DNA from: Candidatus Poribacteria bacterium
Lineage (GTDB): Bacteria; Poribacteria; WGA-4E; WGA-3G
Direction of reading: 5' to 3'
Assembly: GCA_012271015.1 (NCBI GenBank)
Contig: JAAXHD010000258.1
Coordinates: 1-37,162, forward strand
DNA length: 37,162 nucleotides
The translations under genes and the position numbers were made by a program. The notes beneath the pieces are model-generated. The model saw nothing but the letters and a program-made list of their open reading frames with translations, was not told the origin of the DNA and searched no databases. Positions 1 to 8,258 of the stretch are shown here, piece after piece; position 1 is the first letter of the stretch, and each line of letters begins with the position of its first letter.

Positions 1-125
1 TGTACTGTGTGCGATTTTGAGTAGATCTCCGTTCAACCCAACCTACGAGACGCTAATACGAATATTCACCCGTTCATATAACGATATATGAGTGTGTAAA
101 TAATTACGGGCTCCACTATAAAAAA
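1..125. other. Intergenic edge with AT-rich inverted repeat
   Basis: No gene is visible here. The stretch lies downstream of the minus-strand metalloprotease-TPR gene. It contains a perfect 7-bp inverted repeat, TCATATA (74-80) and TATATGA (85-91), around a 4-base loop. That could be a weak transcript end, but it has no clear T-tract. The GTAG-like and TTGGGTTGAAC-like words at 20-50, read on the minus strand, resemble short dispersed repeats, but they occur only once in this window. Confidence 0.3.
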
Positions 126-2543
126 TCAGTTCCCACTGTGCTGTTCAACCCAATCGAGAACCATCTCACGGTTTTCCGTATCACCGCGTTGTTGGAACCA
201 ATTGGCGAGTTGTCTGCCGGTTTCAGTGAAGAGCGAATTCATTTCTTTGGATTTATCAGATTTTTTGACAGAAGTCAGCGCGAGTTGATATTTTTCAACC
301 GCGGCAGTCGGTTGTTTTCGATACATCAAGGCAATAGCAAGCAGGCATCGGACCTTGACGAGGGTAGCCTCTCTCATTTTATTCCCACGTCTACGGATCA
401 ACAGGGATTCTAACGACAATAGATTCCTAAAGGCAGGCATGTTAATCGGATCTTTTCGCAGGACAGTTTCAAAACCAGCGAACGCTTTCGCATGTTTACC
501 TTCCACGAGATAGAGGTAACCAATAGTGTTATAAATTTCGATGTCGCGCGCAGATTCCGGAATCGCCTCAAATTCAGCGAGCGCTTCGGCGTGCTGTCGT
601 TGCCGCATGAGAGCGTTGCCTCTTCGGATTTTCAGGTTAATCTGCTCTTCCTTTGCCTGTAGATTTTCTGGTGCTTGTGCCAAAACGCGCGATATTTCCA
701 TAGCGGCACCCTCGTAGTCTTCGACACCTTGGTATGCGTTCGCCAGACTCAACCGTAAATTCAGATCGGTAGGCACGAGTCGAAGTGCCTCTTCAAGCAA
801 TTGGATCGCTGTTGTATAGTCTCCCACATCGCTGAGACTTCGCGCATAGTGATGATAGGCGGCGATGAGGTTGTGTAAGGCATGTTCAGCGTTAGAATTG
901 GCGTTGTAGACGTGCTGAAATACCGACAACGCATCGGCATAATCGCCTTTTTTGAGATATAATTCCCCAAGTAAATTGCGAATATGCATTTCGTGTGGAT
1001 GGAGTTTCTGCAATTCGAGATATGCCGCCACGGCTTCATCTAATTCACCTGCTTCGCTATGTGCCTTCGCCTTTCGGGTAAATGCGTCACTCAGATTGAT
1101 TCGGGCAATTTGGAGCGTCGGCATCAACCGCAAAGCGTTGCGATACGCATCAATCGCCTCGTCCCATTTCTCACGGTTTCGTAGCGATACACCGTAATTG
1201 TTATAGCATTGTGCGAAGTTTTGCTGTGTCAGCGCATCGACGGGATTAAGGTCAATCGCTTTCTGATAGTAGCGGATCGCCTTTTCAAATTGTCCGGCTT
1301 GGGCGTATCCGTTGCCCATGAGTTGATAAGTAGGCGCGTTGAGAGGCTCTATCTGTAGCACCTTTTCAAAGGTGGTGGTGGCAGTCTCAAAGTCTTTTGA
1401 TGCCAGTGCTTTGAATCCTTTGGCTCGGAGGAGTTGATGTAGATTTCGGCGTGCGGCTTTGTGATAGGGCGCGATATGGAGTGCTTTTTCAAACGCTTGT
1501 ATTGCCTTCTCAGCATCTTTTTTCTCATAATAGAAGATGCCGAGTGTGTTGTAATCCGCTGGCGACGGTTTCTGCGTTATCCGTTTCTCAAGAAGATCGA
1601 TTGCCTCATGCGTCTGGTCTGTTTCGTGGTAAACTTGGATCAGTTTCTCTATTGCGGGTTGAAATTTAGCATCTAACTCCCTGCAGGTTTGAAAACTGTC
1701 GATGGCGGATGCTGTATCGCCTTGATCGAAGTAAATGGCTCCGAGTAGATAGTGTGTCCGCAATTTTGTTTGAGGATCGGTATAGGGTTTCTGTTCAATC
1801 TCGGTGTTCAGGACCTTGATAGCGACATCGTGTTGTGGTGTATTAAGGGGCGTGTTATAAAGTTTCCGCAGCGTGGCTATATCGCGGTCAGATGGCTGTT
1901 GTGCCGTCGCTGTCGGATAACAGATGTCTCCAGGATGCGGGCTATGTCCCCACAAGCCGATTGCGTGTCCGAATTCGTGGACGCACACCGTTCGCATCTC
2001 TTCCTGCGACAGATCCCCGACAGTTGCATCCCCTTCTAACATAAGGATAACCTCTACTGTAAAACTGATCTCGTGTCCTGTTTCGGTCGATCGGTCTTCA
2101 ACTGCAGTGATAGAGCCTACTTCTAATCCGTTAGAAAAGGTGCCGATTTGGACGCTATCTTTGAGGCGTGTTAACTCTGCACTGCCGAGTCTCGTATCCT
2201 GAAAATCGGCGAGGAGACCGGTGTAGCCCCAGCTGACGCGAATGTCTGCATTCTGAGGTATCTCGGTTTCTTCAAATAGGATAGCCCCATCGCTGGCGGT
2301 GTGCCATGCTTGCATAGCATATCGGATTTCAGGTAGGTACGGACTCTCTCTTAGGATAGGGGAGATATATACCCGAATCGGCATTTCTGTAAAACGGGTA
2401 ATCCTTCCTTGAGAGAAGAGTGTGATGTGGTCAAAATAGTCTATGTTAGGGGACAGAGGAGCTTCCTGTGCTGTTACGTGTGTTGTGAAAGCAAACGCTA
2501 TGAAGGTAACAACGAAAAATGTTTGTAAAGTTCTGGTTTGCAT
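126..2543 (-). CDS. Secreted metzincin-like metalloprotease with TPR array
   Basis: The 805-residue product begins with a signal peptide (about residues 1-25, hydrophobic core followed by VTA). A matrixin-like zinc metalloprotease domain follows (about 30-230), then a long run of tetratricopeptide repeats (about 235-790) with repeated pairs such as A..YF..G...A and YN.LG. The zinc motif HEFGHAIGLWGH lies at residues 189-200. It has one more residue before the last His than the textbook HExxHxxGxxH. The following turn reads GDICYP, so a Cys sits where matrixin families normally have the Met-turn Met. The domain order suggests export, with the TPRs as a protein-binding scaffold. The start is supported by an AAAGGA-type ribosome site. 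The channel gene stop lies 28 bases upstream on the same strand, so the two are probably co-transcribed. Substrate unknown. Confidence 0.8.
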   Translation of the reverse strand: MQTRTLQTFFVVTFIAFAFTTHVTAQEAPLSPNIDYFDHITLFSQGRITRFTEMPIRVYISPILRESPYLPEIRYAMQAWHTASDGAILFEETEIPQNADIRVSWGYTGLLADFQDTRLGSAELTRLKDSVQIGTFSNGLEVGSITAVEDRSTETGHEISFTVEVILMLEGDATVGDLSQEEMRTVCVHEFGHAIGLWGHSPHPGDICYPTATAQQPSDRDIATLRKLYNTPLNTPQHDVAIKVLNTEIEQKPYTDPQTKLRTHYLLGAIYFDQGDTASAIDSFQTCRELDAKFQPAIEKLIQVYHETDQTHEAIDLLEKRITQKPSPADYNTLGIFYYEKKDAEKAIQAFEKALHIAPYHKAARRNLHQLLRAKGFKALASKDFETATTTFEKVLQIEPLNAPTYQLMGNGYAQAGQFEKAIRYYQKAIDLNPVDALTQQNFAQCYNNYGVSLRNREKWDEAIDAYRNALRLMPTLQIARINLSDAFTRKAKAHSEAGELDEAVAAYLELQKLHPHEMHIRNLLGELYLKKGDYADALSVFQHVYNANSNAEHALHNLIAAYHHYARSLSDVGDYTTAIQLLEEALRLVPTDLNLRLSLANAYQGVEDYEGAAMEISRVLAQAPENLQAKEEQINLKIRRGNALMRQRQHAEALAEFEAIPESARDIEIYNTIGYLYLVEGKHAKAFAGFETVLRKDPINMPAFRNLLSLESLLIRRRGNKMREATLVKVRCLLAIALMYRKQPTAAVEKYQLALTSVKKSDKSKEMNSLFTETGRQLANWFQQRGDTENREMVLDWVEQHSGN

Positions 2544-2571
2544 AAAAACTTTTTTCCTTTTCCGCGATGGA

Positions 2572-3729
2572 CTAACTCCGACTTGCCAGTTTGTTTGAGA
2601 AGATGCTGATTAATCCACCTAACATCATATACCCAAAAATGACTTCCAACGTAACGAGAAAACGCGCACCGGCATTGTCCGCGACAACATCTCCGAAACC
2701 AAGCGTTGTGAAGGTAACAATGCTGAAATAGAAACAGTTCCAGAAAGTTAGCGGCTCACCGCTGTAAGCACCCGTCGATTGGTAGAAACGTGGGGTCCAG
2801 TTTTGCATCCAATCTGGCACCCACGTCGGAAGCGGCATATACGCAAGCGCGAACAGAAACGCAAAGAAAAGAGACCAGAACGCCCAGAGTATCAGACTCC
2901 GACCGTAGTCAGAACTCCATCGCCATAACTTTGCCAATATCGGATTTACCTGATTGAACTCACGTATGAACTGCTGGTCGGCGACGTACCTTTTGAAAAA
3001 AGGACTCGCGACCTCGTCTATATGTCGACTGTCTAAGTAGAATTCAGTAGGACGATGCTGTTTTCTGCTAAGTTTGGCTTTCACAGCGTGGAAAAGTGTA
3101 TTTGGGATATACTGAACGTCGCGGAAAGTAGCGACAGAGGCGAACTGTGCGGCGGTAAAGTTGGCGGTACCGAAAAATGTGGCGTTGTTGAACGCTGTTG
3201 CTTCAGGAAACCAGGTCCCTGTGCAGTCAAGGATGCCTTGGAACAACACACTCCGAAAATTGGCTGCAGTGAAGAAATTAGCCTCATGAAAAACTGCGTT
3301 TTCACGGAATTGAACCCTGTGAAAATCGGCAACATTATGAAATCGTCCCCGCCAAAAACTCGCACTCCTGTGGAAAATCGCACTGTGAAAATCCGCACGT
3401 CGTTGGAAGATCGCTTCGCGGAACGCGCAGGGACCGTGTAAAATGGCTTCATCGAAGTCAAGGTCTGCCTCAAAGAGCGTACGCCGAAAATCCACCTCTT
3501 GTAGGAAGACGACTGTCCGGAAATTAACGATGTTTTTAAACGTACACCCGATGCAGGAGAGTTTCTTATTCAGAAGAATCCGATCGTTTTCATCCCGCTC
3601 CAATTCTATAAAAAAAGGGTCAACAACCCCTTCAATCGTGCAATTCGTGAAGGTAACGGATACGGCATCGCTTTGCAATGCGTCAAGGAAGGTTTGTGCT
3701 TTGATTGTTTCTCCGTGCTTCTCGTACAT
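2572..3729 (-). CDS. Pentapeptide-repeat protein fused to a two-TM potassium-channel domain
   Basis: The 385-residue protein has two parts. Residues about 75-215 are pentapeptide-like repeats of the A(D/N)F type (for example FRRTLF, ADFHSAIF, ANFRSVLF), which fold into a right-handed quadrilateral beta-helix. The C-terminal part is an ion-channel module: a transmembrane helix at about 275-297, a pore with selectivity filter TTLGFGD at 341-347, and a second helix at about 355-378. This matches the Ion_trans_2 family, so it is predicted to conduct K+ across the inner membrane as a tetramer, with the cytoplasmic beta-helix as a possible gating or docking domain. There is no TrkA-N nucleotide-binding domain. 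The start has an AAAGAGACAG leader. It lies between an AAA ATPase gene (58 bases upstream) and the metalloprotease gene. Confidence 0.85.
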   Translation of the reverse strand: MYEKHGETIKAQTFLDALQSDAVSVTFTNCTIEGVVDPFFIELERDENDRILLNKKLSCIGCTFKNIVNFRTVVFLQEVDFRRTLFEADLDFDEAILHGPCAFREAIFQRRADFHSAIFHRSASFWRGRFHNVADFHRVQFRENAVFHEANFFTAANFRSVLFQGILDCTGTWFPEATAFNNATFFGTANFTAAQFASVATFRDVQYIPNTLFHAVKAKLSRKQHRPTEFYLDSRHIDEVASPFFKRYVADQQFIREFNQVNPILAKLWRWSSDYGRSLILWAFWSLFFAFLFALAYMPLPTWVPDWMQNWTPRFYQSTGAYSGEPLTFWNCFYFSIVTFTTLGFGDVVADNAGARFLVTLEVIFGYMMLGGLISIFSNKLASRS

Positions 3730-3787
3730 CTGTCTCTTTAACCTTAATTTTATATTTCATATAATCGGGTGGACGGTATGCGCTGTG

Positions 3788-5266
3788 TTAAATGTCTGTA
3801 AGGAGGTCGGCAAGTGGGTTCTGGAGAACCGATTTCCTTTTGGGTTGGACAATGGAACGACTTATCCCATCTTTAAGATGATAAACTTCCACATCTTCAG
3901 GCATTAACCAACATAACTTTGGGACACGCGTCTCCATTTCAGCAGCAGCTCTTGGATTCTTTTTTGAGCGGCGTCCGGCGGTTAGGAGCTTTTTAAGGAC
4001 CGCCAAAAGATACGGACTATGGGTTGTCATAATGATTTGGCTGTCAATGTGATTTCGCATCAGGGCAATGATGTGCATAAGGTGTTTCTGGGTTGTTGGA
4101 TGAAGGTGTGCTTCGGGTTCTTCAATGACACGAAAAACCATTTCGTTGTAGAGCATACTCATGAAAGCATCTTGTAGGATTCGAATGAGATTTTGCTGTC
4201 CTGTCGATGCGTTTTCTAAAAAAGTTGTGTTCTCACCCGTTGGGTGCGAAAAAAGTCGAGATTGAGAAATTTTGTCTATTGTTTCATATTCACCGTTTAA
4301 GATGAGGGAAATCTTCTTGAGCAGAAACTCTATTATCGGTTTATCGACTTCTTCCGATTCTTCCTCAATTCTTTGATCAAAAAGACTCCGAAAGTTCTGT
4401 GTGCTAAAGGCGTCAAGGAATTCTTCATTTTTTTCCAAGAAGCGTGCGATGAGATGAAGATTGGCACGTGAACGGGCCGCAGTACGTGTATGAAGATCGC
4501 TTTTTATGCCACCGTAGAAGATCCTTTTAAGGGCATCTGGATAGTTAGTAGCGATATTCCTATCTGCCGGAATAAAAAGACTGTCACGATGTTTACCGGC
4601 TAATTTCTCGGTGATGTCGCTCATTCCGATCGCCATATTCAAGAGATAGTGGAATCGATCGGTGTTTTTATTTGTTTGAGGGGCATCCGCTGAAGACGCA
4701 TCTGTTTCTTCGGGTGAACCGGGTTCCGCTGTGGCATTATCGGACTCCATTATATTAACGCTTTTTAGTCTCTCCAGTAAGTTGTAACAAAGGTCTTCAA
4801 CTTCGTCCATAACCGTGGGTAATTCGATATGGAGCGATTTCTCATCGGTTAACGTCAACCTGATGGCACTTTCGGCTGTATAATAGTAAATGATTTCAAA
4901 GTGGCGATCGGCTATCGACGGGGACCCTGTCGGTTTTCGCTTAACATTCACGTCCTCTTGCGGACTGCTATTCGGTTTTGGAAACCCTGTGGCATCACCA
5001 AAAAACTCACGGAACTTGCGGGCAATTTGCGTCCGAAACACTGTTGACAATTCTTGTCCGGGTGTTTTCAGGTGTTCTGGTGGGTAGGAATTAATTTGTC
5101 TGATGTATTGACGAAAATCGCGGATCAACTCTTGAAAAAGATAGAGCAACTTCGCAAGGACGCTTTTTCCGCTGGCGGTTTCACCGATGAAAACCACCAA
5201 GGTTTTATCCATATCGATTTCTGCTTCGCGGATATTTATGAAATTTTTGACAACCAGTTTAGGCAT
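3788..5266 (-). CDS. OLD-like AAA family ATPase
   Basis: The 492-residue protein (shorter than the ORF-track version) starts at ATG 5266. That ATG follows GGAGG with good spacing and begins MPKLVVKNFINI, the usual start of OLD/SMC-like ABC-type ATPases. Walker A is GETASGKS at residues 28-35. The signature-like STGQQN segment, the Walker B region FRVIEEPEAHLHP and the switch His in TTHSP lie near the C-terminus. A polar, probably disordered stretch (PGSPEETDASSADAP) interrupts the middle. There is no TOPRIM nuclease domain, unlike full OLD proteins. Such ATPases often act as sensors or motors in DNA repair or phage defence, usually with a partner effector. Here the next genes are an ion channel and a metalloprotease. 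Function beyond ATP binding and hydrolysis is not established. Confidence 0.8.
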   Translation of the reverse strand: MPKLVVKNFINIREAEIDMDKTLVVFIGETASGKSVLAKLLYLFQELIRDFRQYIRQINSYPPEHLKTPGQELSTVFRTQIARKFREFFGDATGFPKPNSSPQEDVNVKRKPTGSPSIADRHFEIIYYYTAESAIRLTLTDEKSLHIELPTVMDEVEDLCYNLLERLKSVNIMESDNATAEPGSPEETDASSADAPQTNKNTDRFHYLLNMAIGMSDITEKLAGKHRDSLFIPADRNIATNYPDALKRIFYGGIKSDLHTRTAARSRANLHLIARFLEKNEEFLDAFSTQNFRSLFDQRIEEESEEVDKPIIEFLLKKISLILNGEYETIDKISQSRLFSHPTGENTTFLENASTGQQNLIRILQDAFMSMLYNEMVFRVIEEPEAHLHPTTQKHLMHIIALMRNHIDSQIIMTTHSPYLLAVLKKLLTAGRRSKKNPRAAAEMETRVPKLCWLMPEDVEVYHLKDGISRSIVQPKRKSVLQNPLADLLTDI

Positions 5267-5301
5267 GGAGCCTCCAAGGAAGGGATAGGATGTCGCTTGT
5301 G

Positions 5302-5321
5302 AACCGATTGAATGGTCGGTT
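5302..5321. repeat. Inverted repeat upstream of the AAA ATPase
   Basis: AACCGA (5302-5307) and TCGGTT (5316-5321) form a 6-bp inverted repeat with an 8-base spacer, about 36 bases ahead of the AAA ATPase start. It could be an operator or a leader hairpin. No clear -35/-10 pair was seen around it. Confidence 0.3.
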
Positions 5322-5395
5322 TCCAAGCGGAATAACAAGCAATCTTTCGGACAGCACGCCATCACGATGATCCTGATCGCGTGACTGCCGAGTGG

Positions 5396-6592
5396 TTAGC
5401 TGGGGATCTGTGTCCATCCCCTGCTTGTCCGGATTGCATCAATGGCGATTTGATAACGCCAACCATCTTGAAAGGTCAGATAAGGTTCGTGTGGACGGTT
5501 CTCGATATCCGCGAGAAAGTCTCGAACAAGTGCGACCCATTTGTTTTGGATGTCGTCACCAATGCGTGGTAGTGCCTCGGTGAATCGTTTCGGCACGGGC
5601 AATTCTTCAGCTGTATCGTCAATATTTTTAGGTGTTGTTTGCGAGTCCATAGTGTACAGCACAATCGGAGATAAAATATGTCTGCCTTGCCCGACAAGTG
5701 TCCCGTTACTGCCGTAGAAATACCACCCACCGATAGGGGGCTGCGTTGGCACACCCGGATGCGTCCGCATGGTCACCAAGATTTTTTGTGAAAACTTTGA
5801 TGCCTTGGTAGGACCCGGTGCCATCCAGAAAAGTGCCGAGAAATCACCCTCTGCATCGCATACCTGCCACTCAAATTTGGATGCTTCCTTGACCGTGAGT
5901 TCTTTACGCGCCCACACTCGAAAGTCGCGAATTTCCGGCACAACGGGGGCTTCTCTGATGACTGTCCTCGCTTCACCTATAGCAGAGACAATCTTCATAC
6001 CTGTCATCCGCTCCAACATACCGAGTTGATGCGTGAGTCCGTTGTTCAGGACACCGCCACCATGGGCTAATGAATGCATCCAATTCCACGGTTTTACTGT
6101 CTCGGAGGAGGTGCTATTTGTAATCCGACGGTTATATCCAATGTCAACTTCTTTTACTTCACCGATGACTTTTTGCTGCGTCAGCAGTCGATGCATATAG
6201 GCGACACTCGGATCATATAGATGTGTTGCCGCGAAGCCGTGCTTCAGTTCTGTGTCTTTGATGAGGTCGTAGATATATCCTGCTTCTTCCGCGGTGAGTG
6301 CTAACGGTTTTTCGCTAATGATGTGGCATCCGAGGTCCACTGCTAATTCGATAACTTCGGTCCGCAGAATCGCGGGTGTTGTGAGTGCGACAATATCCGG
6401 TCTGTGTTTCAACAGGCTTTTACGCCAATCGGTTGAAGCCTCAGCTACACCTAATCGAGAGGCAACCTTTTGCACGATCTCTGGTTTGCGGGCACAGATA
6501 GCCAAGACTTCAACACCATAGTATTGAAGCGCTTTTGTGTGACCCTCAGCTGACCAGCCAGCACCAACGACAATCGCTTTTAATTTTTTCAT
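5396..6592 (-). CDS. Gfo/Idh/MocA family oxidoreductase
   Basis: The 398-residue protein has an N-terminal Rossmann fold with the dinucleotide-binding loop VVGAGWSAEGH at about residues 7-17. The family EKP motif (ISEKPLAL) carries the catalytic-site Lys, and a C-terminal alpha/beta domain follows. It probably oxidises or reduces a sugar or cyclitol with NAD(P). The ORF track begins 57 codons upstream, but that extension (rich in Arg and Trp) runs through a hairpin repeat and is not family-like. I therefore use ATG 6592, which gives MKKLKAIVVG. It follows the DUF1501 gene on the same strand, a common pairing in planctomycete-like genomes. The substrate cannot be told from sequence alone. Confidence 0.85.
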   Translation of the reverse strand: MKKLKAIVVGAGWSAEGHTKALQYYGVEVLAICARKPEIVQKVASRLGVAEASTDWRKSLLKHRPDIVALTTPAILRTEVIELAVDLGCHIISEKPLALTAEEAGYIYDLIKDTELKHGFAATHLYDPSVAYMHRLLTQQKVIGEVKEVDIGYNRRITNSTSSETVKPWNWMHSLAHGGGVLNNGLTHQLGMLERMTGMKIVSAIGEARTVIREAPVVPEIRDFRVWARKELTVKEASKFEWQVCDAEGDFSALFWMAPGPTKASKFSQKILVTMRTHPGVPTQPPIGGWYFYGSNGTLVGQGRHILSPIVLYTMDSQTTPKNIDDTAEELPVPKRFTEALPRIGDDIQNKWVALVRDFLADIENRPHEPYLTFQDGWRYQIAIDAIRTSRGWTQIPS

Positions 6593-6627
6593 CCAGTCCC
6601 TAAGTCTGAATCGAGTGCTTAAGAAGC

Positions 6628-6649
6628 GAGGTTTCTTGGAAAACACCTC
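6628..6649. repeat. Imperfect GAGGT hairpin
   Basis: GAGGT at 6628-6632 and ACCTC at 6645-6649 can pair around a TTTC-containing loop. It looks like a diverged relative of the GGTTTCTAACC hairpins at 21828 and 27468. It lies between the DUF1501 gene and the following oxidoreductase. Confidence 0.4.
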
Positions 6650-6680
6650 ACCAGCAGGGCACCAACCGTTCCTCAACAAA

Positions 6681-6705
6681 TAGGCGCGCTTTGTAAGCGC
6701 GCCTA
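6681..6705. repeat. Perfect 11-bp inverted repeat between DUF1501 and Gfo/Idh genes
   Basis: The arms TAGGCGCGCTT (6681-6691) and AAGCGCGCCTA (6695-6705) are perfectly complementary around a TGT loop. A very stable RNA hairpin is expected just after the DUF1501 stop. No T-tract follows on either strand, so it is more likely a dispersed palindromic element or mRNA-stability hairpin than a classic terminator. Confidence 0.7.
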
Positions 6706-6722
6706 ACAGTAGATGTTTCAGG

Positions 6723-8201
6723 TTATGCCAGGAGCTCCCTGACAACGCGCGCTCTTTCCTCAACGCCCGTTAACCGATGGTCAAGCCCTTGAAACTTAAA
6801 GGTTAACCGCTCGTGGTCGATGCCAAGTAGATGGAGAATCGTGGCATTTATGTCCCGAGCAGAGACAGGATCTTTGACGATGTTGTAGCTAAAGTCATCG
6901 GTTTCGCCATGAACGACACCCCCCTTAATACCGCCGCCAGCCATCCAACGTGTAAAGCATTTCGGATGATGGTCACGCCCGTAGTTATCCTGACTGAGTT
7001 TGCCTTGGCAGTAGACAGTTCGTCCGAATTCGCCACCCCAGACAACTAAGGTTTCGTCCAGCATGCCACGTTGTTTCAAATCCTTGATAAGTCCAGCCGA
7101 GGGCTGGTCTATATCGCGAGCCTGATTGCGGATGTTCTTGGGCAGTTCTCCGTGCTGATCCCAGCCACGGTGGAAGACTTGAACGAGGCGGACATCACGC
7201 TCCATCATCCGACGCGCGAGAATACAACAATTGGCGAATGTACCAGGGGTTTTGACCTCGGGTCCATACATCTCTAAGACGTGCTCAGGTTCCTGAGACA
7301 AGTCCGCAAGTTCAGGGACACTCGTCTGCATACGGAATGCCATTTCGTATTGTGAGATACGCGCATGCGTTTCAGGATCGCCGACTTCCTCGTAAAGTTC
7401 CTTGTTGAGTTCAACGAGGGTGTCTAACATCCGTTTCCTGGTCTTTTCATTCATACCTTCCGGGTTCGAGAGGAATAGGACAGGATCACCTTGGCTGCGA
7501 AGTAGCACGCCTTGGTGTTCTGAGGGGAGGAAACCGGAACCCCAAAGCCGATTATAGAGTGCCTGCGCGCCCTTCGGACCGCTCCACGTAGCGTTCATCA
7601 CAATGAAAGCGGGGAGATTCCTGTTTTCACTACCGAGTCCATAACTCAGCCATGCACCAAGACTCGGTTTGCCGGGACTTTCATCGCCGGTACAGAAGAA
7701 GGTGATAGCAGGGTCGTGGTTAATCGCTTCAGTGTGAACCGTCTTGATAACCGCAAGGTCTTTCGCCACCGATCCGGTGTGCGGTAACAGTTCGCTCATC
7801 CAGACACCGTCACCACCATTGTCGTGCTTCTTGAATTCAAATATAGAGGGCGCGATCGGGAACTTATCCTGTCCGGAGGTCATTGTTGTAAGGCGTTGAC
7901 CCATCCGGACGGATTCTGGGAGATCCGTATCGAACCATTTCCCCATATTCGGTTTGTAGTCGTAGAGATCCAACTGGGACGGGGCACCGGACATGAACAG
8001 GTAAATAGCACGTTTTGCTTTCGGTGCGAAGTGCGGTAACTCTGGTAAACCGCCAAATCTCGGTTTCGCTTGACTTTCGAGAGCGTTGACAACGGCAGTT
8101 GGTAGTAGTGAAGCAAGTGCCACACCGCCGAGACCTGACGCGAATTTACCAAAAAATTGGCGACGGGTTTCGAGTTTCAAATATTCCTTAATTGGGTCCA
8201 T
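6723..8201 (-). CDS. DUF1501 domain-containing protein (sulfatase-like), Tat-exported
   Basis: The 492-residue protein starts with a Tat-type leader, [15 protein letters not shown], at about residues 12-26. The DUF1501 domain follows, with family stretches such as [32 protein letters not shown], and the C-terminal GGEFGRT and GRDHHP segments. DUF1501 belongs to the alkaline-phosphatase/sulfatase superfamily fold. It is almost always encoded beside a PSD1/planctomycete-cytochrome protein, as here (gene 8259-12113, ending 57 bases upstream). The two are presumably co-transcribed and act together in the periplasm, possibly on carbohydrate or sulfated polymers. The biochemical role of the pair remains unproven. 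Confidence 0.88.
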   Translation of the reverse strand: MDPIKEYLKLETRRQFFGKFASGLGGVALASLLPTAVVNALESQAKPRFGGLPELPHFAPKAKRAIYLFMSGAPSQLDLYDYKPNMGKWFDTDLPESVRMGQRLTTMTSGQDKFPIAPSIFEFKKHDNGGDGVWMSELLPHTGSVAKDLAVIKTVHTEAINHDPAITFFCTGDESPGKPSLGAWLSYGLGSENRNLPAFIVMNATWSGPKGAQALYNRLWGSGFLPSEHQGVLLRSQGDPVLFLSNPEGMNEKTRKRMLDTLVELNKELYEEVGDPETHARISQYEMAFRMQTSVPELADLSQEPEHVLEMYGPEVKTPGTFANCCILARRMMERDVRLVQVFHRGWDQHGELPKNIRNQARDIDQPSAGLIKDLKQRGMLDETLVVWGGEFGRTVYCQGKLSQDNYGRDHHPKCFTRWMAGGGIKGGVVHGETDDFSYNIVKDPVSARDINATILHLLGIDHERLTFKFQGLDHRLTGVEERARVVRELLA

Positions 8202-8227
8202 TATCTATCTCCTAATTTTCATCAAAT

Positions 8228-8249
8228 GGACGCGCCTGAAGGACGCGCC
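8228..8249. repeat. Short direct repeat GGACGCGCC x2
   Basis: GGACGCGCC occurs twice in direct orientation (8228-8236 and 8241-8249), separated by TGAA. It lies between the PSD1 stop and the DUF1501 start, just ahead of the DUF1501 ribosome site on the minus strand. It looks like a small dispersed element rather than coding DNA. Confidence 0.5.
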
Positions 8250-8258
8250 CAATAGGCA

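Noticed and set aside
3055-3473. Overlapping ORFs on both strands within the pentapeptide-channel gene (128 and 130 residues)
   Set aside because: They are shadows of the repetitive pentapeptide coding sequence, with no recognisable domain or ribosome site.
5267-5365. Track N-terminal extension of the AAA ATPase (33 residues)
   Set aside because: The internal ATG at 5266 has GGAGG and begins the conserved family sequence. The extension is Cys-rich and not family-like.
6593-6763. Track N-terminal extension of the first Gfo/Idh protein (57 residues)
   Set aside because: It translates through the perfect hairpin at 6681 and overlaps the DUF1501 end. The Rossmann fold begins at the ATG at 6592.
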